7,978 bases of DNA from Nitrososphaeraceae archaeon (GCA_025449515.1 JANWJI010000080.1:1-7978); one strand, 5' to 3'; counted from the first letter of the stretch, positions 1 through 5,714 are shown. Notes: generated by a model from the letters alone, not told the origin. A program made the numbers and translations.

Positions 1-160
1 CAGTTTGGTACTATAATTATGATACATTACAATGTTCCTGTACAGCTATTGAATGTTTACGAGTATAAAAATAAACTATACCTATAATCTAGAAAAGAAT
101 TCTATTATGCCGCTGATTTCTTGCCGCTCCTAACACGGCTAGCAATTAGATAAGAGGGAA

Positions 161-804
161 CTATCCTACTGACCGCCGCCCATCATAGCCGAAACCTCCG
201 CCAACTGTCTGGTTAGCTGTCCGACTACCTGTTTTATTACCACTCATGACTTGTCCTACCATACTTTCAACCCCTTGTCTAACTTTTTGATCAACATATT
301 ATACAAGAATGTATTTTCTGTCTTTAGTTTATCCAGACTTATTGGTAGGTAATCATTCCTCTTTGCAGAATTAATATTATATTTGATCGTGAAATTAGGA
401 TTAAAGTCTAGCCTTCGTAATGGATGGCATTTATCAAGCCAGCTTCGTATCGTATCATTAGCCTCATCGCCGGAAAGTCTTCTAATATTAATAAGGTATG
501 GTGCCAAGATACGCCATATCGCATCTTTTTTTCTCTTCTGTCTTGCCTAGCATATACTCGCAGGCCATTAGTGCAATGTTGTCATTAGGCTTACCGGCGA
601 AAATCTCACATGCTTATAAAAACCGACAAGATGCCATATTGTTCCCGGGATATTCTCTTGAATTAAATTGTCGTTATTGACTCATGGGAAATAACCGCTT
701 ATTGCCTCTTCTGTGGTAACATGGCTACTTTGAAATCTACCAAGACTAGGCGAATAATGTTGCGCTGCAATATCTGTGACATATTGGTCTCTGCCAACGG
801 TATA
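161..804 (-). pseudogene. Decayed PriX-like primase subunit gene, broken into about five frames
   Basis: Read on the minus strand, one protein can be followed by switching frame several times. Segments are 685-804 (ends in TGA 682-684), about 610-681, about 530-613, about 295-525, and 161-295, which ends in TAG at 161-163. The third segment reads ACEIFAGKPNDNIALMACEY and the fourth begins DAIWRILAPYLINIRRLS, followed by SWLDKC, LRRLDFNPNF and PISLDKLKTEN. The layout WR-ILAPYLIN-(18-25)-WLDKC-LRRLDF-PIS-LK-EN matches my memory of the C-terminal domain of the archaeal noncatalytic primase subunit PriX and related plasmid or viral primases; this is recall, not a search. The last segment is a Gly/Ser-rich tail after a one-base slip near 295. 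One shift coincides with a run of seven T at 526-532. The reading frame for 256-507 alone (TTG start) is only the longest surviving piece. Identity of the 685-804 part is uncertain. A functional product is unlikely. Confidence 0.55.
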
Positions 805-957
805 CTATCACAGCAGAAAATCCAGACATTGCATGACGTTATATTTACACCTATGCGTTGATTACTGCTTCAGTGACTTGCTATTTGCATTCAAGTTTGA
901 TGATCATCATTGACATATGTTGATGTATCCATATAGATGATCAGTTACCGGTCCTAA
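805..957. other. Short intergenic stretch without recognisable gene
   Basis: All frames are closed by frequent stops and no RNA-like hairpin or repeat stands out. It separates two minus-strand gene remnants. Confidence 0.4.
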
Positions 958-1330
958 CGTTGGTTACAGTGTCTTGATTTCTCATTCATTTATGATACCA
1001 ACGCAGCCAGGGGAAGAAACTGGATATGTACTGATGTCCAGTATTTGTCGTAATTGGTTTAGTTTCAGTAACACCATATGGACCTGCGGCTAATTGAATA
1101 TCAACTCCCGACTCATAGCCTGGAAAGTAGTTGTCGTAATGATAGCAATACTAGGATTAGTAGTTAGTTCGCCGGCGAACATCTTATTATTATCATTTGA
1201 TACATCATGGGAATTCAGAACCGTAGTTAATACTAACATTCGAATTATCCAGTTGTTCAATTTTCTCTGAATAGTAATACTAGAATTGAGGGTTCCACGA
1301 TGTGCTAGTACACCCTTAGCGAATATACAA
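958..1330 (-). pseudogene. Remnant of a secreted/surface protein with prealbumin- or SdrD-like repeat
   Basis: On the minus strand the stretch about 1140 to 1050 reads HYDNYFPGYESGVDIQLAAG and then PYGVTETKPITT. Farther down, after a one-base correction near 1010, SPGCVGIIN, then EIKT and TVTN (957-975) appear. The order ESG-V-(I/L)-PGPY-VTET-...-C-G-I-(7)-KTCTVTN is the signature of the extracellular prealbumin-fold repeat found in bacterial and archaeal adhesin-like proteins (family knowledge). Upstream, MFAGE at about 1180 and SSITIQRKLNN at about 1250-1280 fit the preceding beta strands of the same repeat, in another frame. At least three frame changes are needed and the final Cys codon appears deleted, so this is a pseudogene. 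No signal peptide or anchor is visible; only one repeat is left. An open frame at 1090-1434 covers part of it. Confidence 0.55.
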
Positions 1331-1494
1331 AGGAAAAAATGATTAAAACAAGTATTTGATATATCGTTATAATGTACTGGGCATAGGGTAACATTACTTT
1401 TGTATAATATTAGTATCAATGATGTTGTTGACATAGATCGTAGGATAATAGTGAAGGCTACTGACAGTTCTTTTTATACTATAGACTTACTAAT

Positions 1495-1929
1495 TCAGTC
1501 GTCCCGTGGACAGATTTGGTATGTAGTTATCTTTTCGATGTCCAGTTCTGTGAAGTTCTTCGAGAGAAGATTTAAGATTGTTCGAGCGTCCCTTGGACCT
1601 CGTTCCCATATTTCTGGCATGCCGTCATTGTCTTCAGAGTTTGGAGTTATATCATAACACTCAAACAAATAATGTGTAACATATTTACCTGGAGTATTTG
1701 TCTGCACTTCTTTCTTTTCCACTTTGCCAGTAAATGACAGAATCTTATACTCCTTATCATATGAAAATTTGATGTGTCTCAGTTTACATTCAGATGCCAT
1801 AATTTGATATGATGATTGTTGATTTCCATCGATTTCTTCAAGGAGTGACTTTAACTGTAGTTTAGTTTGTTTATCAAATCCATATTTCAGTGTTACTTTA
1901 TTACCTGCACTTGTACTTCCTGTTTCCAT
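1495..1929 (-). CDS. Hypothetical 144-residue protein with C-terminal IWERG/HTH-like module
   Basis: ATG start at 1929, TGA stop at 1495. It is charged and soluble with no signal peptide or membrane segment. Residues 1-50 are rich in Lys, Gln and Leu and probably helical (KQTKLQLKSLLEEIDG); residues 50-95 alternate like beta strands (LRHIKFSYD, YKILSFTGKVEKKEV, YVTHYLFECYDI). The end carries PEIWERGPRDARTILNLLSK, TELDIEKI and TTYQICPRDD. The last 40 residues match a decayed homologue at 2301-2440, where the same core reads IWERGTKYARTILHFLSK and continues into a helix-turn-helix-like VSVFEIVRNGLPKSMATTY. Compared with that copy this protein lacks about seven residues (GLPKSMA) in the putative turn or recognition helix. 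I do not recognise a named family; a transcription-regulator role is inference only. The ATG is supported by a TATA-like box and dyad just upstream. Reading frame is uninterrupted and codon use fits the kinase, so I believe it is expressed. Confidence 0.6.
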   Translation of the reverse strand: METGSTSAGNKVTLKYGFDKQTKLQLKSLLEEIDGNQQSSYQIMASECKLRHIKFSYDKEYKILSFTGKVEKKEVQTNTPGKYVTHYLFECYDITPNSEDNDGMPEIWERGPRDARTILNLLSKNFTELDIEKITTYQICPRDD

Positions 1930-1940
1930 TTAACTTTATC

Positions 1941-1962
1941 AGTGTAATTGAATGATTACACT
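1941..1962 (-). promoter_or_regulatory. Perfect 8-6-8 dyad upstream of the 144-residue gene (operator-like)
   Basis: Arms AGTGTAAT (1941-1948) and ATTACACT (1955-1962) are exact reverse complements with a six-base spacer. The element starts 12 bp before the ATG at 1929. It lies between that start and a TATA-like hexamer at 1965-1970, so it would cover the transcription start of an archaeal promoter. This is the usual place for a repressor operator; an RNA hairpin in the leader is the alternative. Confidence 0.5.
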
Positions 1963-1972
1963 AGCTATATGT
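1963..1972 (-). promoter_or_regulatory. TATA-like box of the 144-residue gene
   Basis: On the minus strand the bases read ACATATAGCT, with the ATATAG core 36-41 bp before the ATG. Given the archaeal TATA-to-start distance of about 25 bp, transcription would begin near 1941-1943 with a leader of about 12-14 bases. Inference from sequence and spacing only. Confidence 0.4.
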
Positions 1973-2101
1973 GTTTCTAAACCAAAGTTAGTAGATCTCT
2001 ATAAAGTTACTGGATATAGGATACTACACCAAAAAGGATAATTCATGGCTCATAACTTACATAAATGAAGGACAATGAATATCTTAGATTCCATACTTTA
2101 A

Positions 2102-2200
2102 TCAATCTGTTGAAGAACAGTCTGGACTGCCTTGACCGCTAGTACTTGGATCTGGATGAGGAGGAGGACTGGAGGTGTATGAGGATGTATTCCGCCGGAT
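2102..2200 (-). pseudogene. Pro/Ser-rich C-terminal tail of a lost protein
   Basis: One minus-strand frame, ending in TGA at 2102-2104, reads NTSSYTSSPPPHPDPSTSG and then QGSPDCSSTD. The low-complexity Pro/Ser/Thr composition and terminal Cys are typical of linkers or tails of extracellular archaeal proteins. Upstream the frame closes at a TGA inside the 2196-2217 dyad and no start codon exists, so at most the end of a former gene remains. It could also be chance low-complexity sequence, since the + strand here is purine-rich. Confidence 0.25.
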
Positions 2201-2217
2201 AAGTTCTCACTTATCCG
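2196..2217. repeat. Perfect 8-6-8 inverted repeat CGGATAAG / CTTATCCG
   Basis: Arms CGGATAAG (2196-2203) and CTTATCCG (2210-2217) pair perfectly with a six-base spacer. Arm length and spacer are the same as in the dyad at 1941-1962, though the sequences differ. No intact gene starts next to it now; it may be an orphan operator or a small RNA hairpin. There is no T-run after it on either strand, which argues against a terminator. Confidence 0.5.
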
Positions 2218-2300
2218 TAGTATTGGACTTATGATATAATGTCCTATTGTCGTCTTCTCTACCACCATGTCCAGCCGAGAAAGCCAAGACCACTTGCTAT

Positions 2301-2508
2301 TCAGTCTAATAGCGGATTGATTAGATATGTTGTAGCCATTGATTTCGGCAGACCATTACGAACAATTTCGAATACACTAACGCCTTTAGAAAGAAAGTGT
2401 AGAATTGTTCGAGCATATTTTGTGCCGCGCTCCCAAATCGCCGGCGAAATACACCACCGAGGAATATAACGGATAGCATAGCAAAGAACAAATAAGAATC
2501 TAATATGT
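2301..2508 (-). pseudogene. Decayed homologue of the C-terminal half of the 144-residue protein
   Basis: The minus strand from about 2440 reads PAIWERGTKYARTILHFLSK, then GVSVFEIVRNGLPKSMATTY and LINPLLD, with TGA at 2301-2303. It aligns with residues 103-144 of the protein at 1495-1929 (IWERG, ARTIL, LSK, TTY, I-P-x-x-D then stop), but has seven more residues, GLPKSMA (2334-2354), in a helix-turn-helix-like stretch. Farther upstream CYAIRYIPRW parallels CYDITPNSED, and SYLF (about 2500) lies in another frame, so at least one frameshift is present. The first half of the protein is missing because the pseudogene at 2551-2905 begins only 43 bp upstream. The open plus-strand frame 2239-2469 is the antisense shadow of this remnant. 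Confidence 0.6.
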
Positions 2509-2550
2509 GCTAGGATTATTGTGCTTCTAAAGTAGAATCGTAGATTGGAT

Positions 2551-2905
2551 CTACTTCATTGACTTGGAATGAATTATTTGTTTTAACTGCATAACCTCTT
2601 CCGTTAGTTCCTTAATTGCTCTAGTAGGTAGAATTATGCCGTCCAATACCTGCATTAAAGGGGTACCTAATGTGAGCTATCTCTCTACCCTACACACTGC
2701 TCTATTACGCAGTGACTTGATATACATTCTAAAGACTCGATCTGCGTGTTTCAATTGAATATCGGGTAGATATAGCTGTGCCTTATTGCTGATTTCAATA
2801 TCTCTATTCACATCACATTGTTTGATAATCTACTCAGTAATTTCTGGAACTCCTCTTTCACGAATGTCTGATACTAAACATAGCAATCCATCTCTGCGCC
2901 TCGTC
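2551..2905 (-). pseudogene. Dead paralogue of the 188-residue protein (6900-7466)
   Basis: On the minus strand one frame aligns without gaps to residues 75-188 of the intact protein: RDGLLCLVSDIRERG, then EISNKAQLYLPDIQLKHAD, RVFRMYIKSL, LTLGTPL, QVLDGIILPTRAIKELTEE, ending in TAG at 2551-2553. By eye about 80 of 114 positions are identical. Two in-frame TAG codons kill it: one replaces Trp96 of the intact copy, the other replaces the Ser of VSLTLG. The first 70 or so residues are gone or unrecognisable beyond about 2905. The flank 2441-2550 also matches the flank downstream of the intact gene, so this is a duplicated block and not a chance match. Conservation of frame with only point changes suggests slow decay after selection was lost. 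Confidence 0.85.
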
Positions 2906-2957
2906 TAATGTTCACACCGTGGCATTTATGAGAATGATTACCTTAGTTATTGTAAGT

Positions 2958-2986
2958 AGACACAATTAGCGGTCGACCGGTAGACC
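2958..2986. repeat. 29-bp dispersed repeat, copy 1
   Basis: The 29 bases starting AGACACAATTAG and ending TAGACC recur at 6335-6363 with 25 of 29 identical; all four differences are transitions. This copy contains the palindrome GGTCGACC. On the minus strand a TAA falls at the same place in both copies after GLPVDR or GLSIDH, so it may be the end of a degraded gene. Function unknown. Confidence 0.6.
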
Positions 2987-3515
2987 AACATGTGGATATT
3001 ACTTTTGTACGAGTTGTAGTATTCTGGTTTTTGATTTTGCCGGCTCGCCTCACCTAAAGCCAAAATAGGATTTCGGTAATAATACCCCTTACCTGTTGTA
3101 ACCTACCTCCGGTACGTCCGTGCCTCCAGTAATAGATCACTGAAAACAAATATTCCGGATGTTCGGAGGCTCCGGAGATAAGTTTCTCTATTAGCAGGGG
3201 CGACGCCATTAATATCACCAAATTCATAATATTATTCTTGAGCCTTTCGAATAAAATCACTATCTATTACATCGATAGTTAAAGTCTACATTGGTTGAAA
3301 TTGTATAATTATAGCAATAATGAATGTGATATTAGGCTGTTTTTGATCTAGAATTGCAACTGCGAGTATTACCTCCTACATCCTCTAAAAAATTAATTCA
3401 TTATAGATCCTTCACCAGAATATTATGATAAATACCGATCTGAGGATAGACATTTTGTTTCCAATCAACTACAATTGGAATCCTCTCCTAGAAAGACATA
3501 GTTGAATATTCAATA
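2987..3515. other. Gene-poor stretch with unassigned minus-strand open frame 3054-3260
   Basis: The only long frame is 3054-3260 (minus, 68 codons). It has a hydrophobic start (MNLVILMASPLLIEKLIS) and then EHPEYLFSVIYYWRHGRTGG. I recognise no family, and a second minus-strand frame over the same bases is also open for about 45 codons, so neither can be called coding. GC is locally higher at 3100-3200, with short inverted repeats built on TCCGGA. The bases 3261-3515 are AT-rich with no frame worth calling. This may be another decayed gene. Confidence 0.3.
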
Positions 3516-3536
3516 ATATGTATCTATAATACATAT
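3516..3536 (+). promoter_or_regulatory. Perfect 8-5-8 dyad upstream of the secreted-protein gene
   Basis: Arms ATATGTAT (3516-3523) and ATACATAT (3529-3536) are exact reverse complements with a CTATA spacer. It ends nine bases before the ATG at 3546. AT-rich sequence preceding it (3504-3519) could serve as the TATA region. Position suggests an operator over the transcription start or a leader hairpin; AT-richness makes a chance dyad more likely here than at 1941. Confidence 0.4.
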
Positions 3537-3545
3537 GGTAACAAG

Positions 3546-3870
3546 ATGAAAAATCTAATTACGTTAGCTGTCCTCGTAGTGATGGCAGTAAGTATAGCAA
3601 CGGCAACAGTAGCAACGGAGACAGTCGTGGCAGAAACACAAGACTGGAACCAGTGCAGTGGAAAGAGGAGCTCATGACACAACACAGTGTACAACACAAG
3701 ATGAGAGTAATTGCGGTCCACCATATATAACACAATCAGGAAAGGGTTTTACCGATCACTCAAAGGAATTCAAGAAGAACTACATAAAGGGAGCATGTGA
3801 AGGCCAGCCTGATGCAGTAGGTAGTGATTTAGATGAAGCAACCTATACATGTGGCCGCGACAACAACTAA
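3546..3870 (+). pseudogene. Small secreted Cys-containing protein, split by a frameshift
   Basis: ATG at 3546 opens MKNLITLAVLVVMAVSIATA, a clear N-terminal signal peptide (Lys, then about 15 hydrophobic residues, with likely cleavage near the VVAETQ region at 28-32). The frame stops at TGA 3675-3677 after 43 codons. From about 3660 the +1 frame takes over: GAHDTTQCTTQDESNCGPPY, then KGFTDHSKEFKKNYIKGACE and EATYTCGRDNN, TAA at 3868-3870. Joined, the two parts make about 107 residues, with DWNQC in the first part and three or four further Cys in the second, as expected of a small disulphide-bonded exported protein. There is no long homopolymer at the junction, so no classic slippage site. It could be a recent pseudogene, a sequencing error, or two overlapping frames, the second from GTG 3658. 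Codon quality on both sides of the break is good, which suggests the break is recent. Confidence 0.55.
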
Positions 3871-3918
3871 TCTTTTCTTGGTTATCTGCTAACAATTTAA
3901 GGAAATATTGTAAAACAA

Positions 3919-4005
3919 CTAATGTCCATACTGAATCTCCCATACTGTGGGACTGCTTGCAGTTTCGCCTTTGCTGGCATCTTCTACGTTAAGTATCCAC
4001 AAATC
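3919..4005 (-). pseudogene. Short C-terminal fragment of an unidentified protein
   Basis: The minus strand from about 4005 reads DLWILNVEDASKGETASS and then PTVWEIQYGH, ending in TAG at 3919-3921. Composition (Trp, Ser, Thr, Glu, strand-like spacing) looks like the end of a beta-rich domain. A stop lies directly upstream and no start exists. I do not recognise it and it may be chance. Confidence 0.2.
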
Positions 4006-4033
4006 CTATAGGGTGACCAAAAGTAGCTAAGTT

Positions 4034-4171
4034 TCATTTTGCCCATTTTTTCATCCAGTTTAATAAATAAATGATAGATTCAACTAATTCTTGTCCTTTA
4101 TTTATTAATCTATATTCCACTCTTGGTGGAATCTCGTTGTATGCTTGATGTGAATATCTTGCGTATTTTGC
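4034..4171 (-). pseudogene. C-terminal fragment of an HxlR-type transcription regulator
   Basis: The minus strand reads KYARYSHQAYNEIPPRVEYR, then LINKGQELVESIIYLLNWMK and KWAK, with TGA at 4034-4036. The motif Y-x-E-(I/V)-PPRVEY-x-L-(4)-G-x-(E/S)-L followed by a helix ending W-x-x-K-W is the hallmark of the C-terminal half of HxlR-family winged-helix regulators: the wing, then the dimerisation helix. An in-frame TAA at 4172-4174 cuts it off, and the expected recognition-helix half is not readable upstream (4175-4260), so only the last 45 residues survive. Family assignment is firm; function is lost unless the break is an error. Confidence 0.7.
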
Positions 4172-4244
4172 TTAATTACCCAGTTCAAGTCAGCGATCCT
4201 AAGACATCGCAGGTCTGAATCCTTCCATAGCAGCCCTCTAACTC

Positions 4245-4269
4245 GTTATAATATACTTTGTTATAATAT
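4245..4269. repeat. Direct repeat of GTTATAATAT, 15 bp apart
   Basis: GTTATAATAT occurs at 4245-4254 and again at 4260-4269. Both copies are TATA-like and lie 116-140 bp before the kinase start. They could be promoter elements in either direction or simple AT-rich redundancy. Confidence 0.3.
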
Positions 4270-4330
4270 GAATAAATTGTGTTAGCTACTACGTATAATA
4301 AATGAGCCCTGCTGCATGTCACAATTGATG

Positions 4331-4351
4331 TTACTATAATAACAATGTTAT
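4331..4351 (+). promoter_or_regulatory. Putative kinase promoter: TATA-like box with adjoining dyad
   Basis: ACTATAATA (4333-4341) is the best TATA-like match 44-52 bp before the TTG start at 4385. It overlaps a perfect 6-1-6 dyad ATAACA/TGTTAT (4339-4351). The spacing would place transcription start near 4363, giving a leader of about 20 bases. Inference from position and composition. Confidence 0.35.
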
Positions 4352-4384
4352 CCATATGAATATCAGGAATAGAGTTAGATTCGA

Positions 4385-5344
4385 TTGGAATACAATACGA
4401 AACGAAAAATTAGTTCTGGTGCGTTTGGAACTATATATGAAATAGAGAATAGAGAGTATGGAAATAAGAAGACCTACGCATTAAAGGAACTCACGAATAT
4501 TAATTCAATAAGTAAACAACGCTTTGAAAGAGAAGTACAGATACTTTCTGAATTAAATCATCCTAATATTGTAGAAATCTTTGAATGGAATATGGCAGGT
4601 GAGCCTCCTAGTTTTAGTCCTTACTATATAATGGAATTTCTAAGTGGTGGATCTCTTAGGCAATATATAGATGAAAAATTCTCCACCATCAGAAGTAGTA
4701 TTAATGTAAGTGGTTATACAGATCTAAATTTGTTTGATAAGAGATGGACTTTTAGGACTATAATTTTGCCGATTTGTAATGCTTTATCACAGGCTCACAG
4801 CTCTAATGTCTTCCATAGAGATTTAAAACCAGAGAATATTTTATTTACAAATGCTACAAGGTCAGAAATAAAAATTGCAGATTGGGGACTTGTTAAAGGA
4901 CAGGATTATAATACTAATAATAGCAATCATTGCGACAACAATGCAGACTATGACAATCTTACCATTATCGATAAAGAATCGCTAGAATTAACAGCTGTAG
5001 TATCTGAAGGAAACATCGGTGGAACTCCAGACTATTGTTCTCCAGAACAGTGGTTTGCAACGGTCCACAAAGATGCACCTATCGATGCAAGAACTGATAT
5101 TTTCTCTTTAGGTGTTATATTTTATGAACTGATGACTGGGAGACGCCCACCTACCTATGATCGTGATAATATTGATATGCAGAGACCGCAGATAAATCCA
5201 CCCTCGAAATATAATCCAACAATTTCCCCACAGCTAGATAAATGTATACTCAAGATGATTGAATTGAAGCCAGAGAATAGGCAAAATTCAATCTGGGATT
5301 TGATGTCAGAAATAGAAATATTGTCTGATAATTCTTTAGGATAA
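4385..5344 (+). CDS. Soluble Ser/Thr protein kinase (Hanks type)
   Basis: A 319-residue single-domain eukaryotic-type protein kinase: ATP-dependent phosphorylation of Ser/Thr in an unknown partner, in the cytoplasm, since no membrane segment or sensor domain is present. All core motifs are visible: Gly loop SSGAFGTIYEI (10-20), ATP-anchoring Lys34 in YALKEL, probable helix-C Glu50, hinge YIMEFLSGGSL (81-91), catalytic loop HRDLKPEN (144-151, catalytic Asp146), metal-binding DWG (166-168, Trp for the usual Phe), GTPDYCSPEQ (213-222) as the APE region, and D238 of the F helix followed by SLGVIFYELMTGRRPP. The RD catalytic loop predicts regulation by activation-loop phosphorylation. The activation segment is long, with an Asn/Asp-rich insertion (174-192). 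The start is TTG at 4385: an in-frame TAG lies just upstream and no ATG precedes the Gly loop. Length equals a catalytic domain alone. No partner gene adjoins it. Confidence 0.93.
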   Translation: MEYNTKRKISSGAFGTIYEIENREYGNKKTYALKELTNINSISKQRFEREVQILSELNHPNIVEIFEWNMAGEPPSFSPYYIMEFLSGGSLRQYIDEKFSTIRSSINVSGYTDLNLFDKRWTFRTIILPICNALSQAHSSNVFHRDLKPENILFTNATRSEIKIADWGLVKGQDYNTNNSNHCDNNADYDNLTIIDKESLELTAVVSEGNIGGTPDYCSPEQWFATVHKDAPIDARTDIFSLGVIFYELMTGRRPPTYDRDNIDMQRPQINPPSKYNPTISPQLDKCILKMIELKPENRQNSIWDLMSEIEILSDNSLG

Positions 5345-5353
5345 TGAAAGAGA

Positions 5354-5391
5354 TGAATGCAACTGAATATGGTTACATAATCATGCATTCA
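5354..5391 (+). repeat. Inverted repeat 8-22-8 just after the kinase gene
   Basis: TGAATGCA (5354-5361) and TGCATTCA (5384-5391) pair perfectly around a 22-base loop, starting nine bases after the kinase stop. It may shape the 3' end of the kinase mRNA, but there is no T-run, so a terminator role is unproven. Confidence 0.4.
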
Positions 5392-5489
5392 ATCGCCGGG
5401 TACCCCGTGTAGAAGTAGTCTTGTTCTTATTTCGATAAAATGTGTGTGTAGATACATATTTAGTAGACGCAATGAATGGTGCTTTCGAT

Positions 5490-5527
5490 CAATCTTGACG
5501 TTTATTCGCCTACGAGATACAAGATTG
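5490..5527. repeat. Second inverted repeat with the same 8-22-8 geometry
   Basis: CAATCTTG (5490-5497) and CAAGATTG (5520-5527) pair perfectly around a 22-base spacer, the same overall 38-bp size as the repeat at 5354-5391 but a different sequence. No function can be assigned. Confidence 0.4.
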
Positions 5528-5677
5528 CTGCTTAGGGGAAAAGAGTAGTTAAATTCCGTGACTAGGTATAGTGATGTTTTTATCCTCTTTTAGCGGTACA
5601 GCTCTTATTAATCATAGAAATTATGTACTTGTGTGCATGAAAATACGCTAGCATATGTTTACCGACGTTAGGATCAG

Positions 5678-5714
5678 CCTATCCGCCCGATCTTTAGGAT
5701 AGGATCTATTTTAG
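5678..5714 (+). terminator. Hairpin followed by a weak T-rich stretch (terminator-like)
   Basis: CCTATCC (5678-5684) pairs with GGATAGG (5697-5703) around a 12-base loop; an outer GAT/ATC pair extends the stem across a bulge. ATCTATTTT follows. On the plus strand this resembles a weak intrinsic terminator, but it lies more than 330 bp beyond the kinase stop. Low confidence. Confidence 0.25.

Noticed and set aside
498..680. Plus-strand open frame of 60 codons
   Set aside because: Antisense to the broken primase-like gene, which carries the recognisable motifs.
1400..1657. Plus-strand open frame of 85 codons
   Set aside because: Mostly antisense to the 144-residue gene; no family features.
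2239..2469. Plus-strand open frame of 76 codons
   Set aside because: Antisense shadow of the IWERG-family remnant on the minus strand.
3524..3733. Minus-strand open frame of 69 codons
   Set aside because: Antisense to the signal-peptide gene at 3546, whose Ala/Thr/Val codons give a hydrophobic antisense frame.
3937..3951. Hairpin TCCCA-TACTG-TGGGA as terminator of the secreted-protein gene
   Set aside because: Only five base pairs, no T-run after it, and it lies within a protein-like minus-strand fragment.
5155..5388. Minus-strand open frame of 77 codons
   Set aside because: Antisense to the end of the kinase gene.
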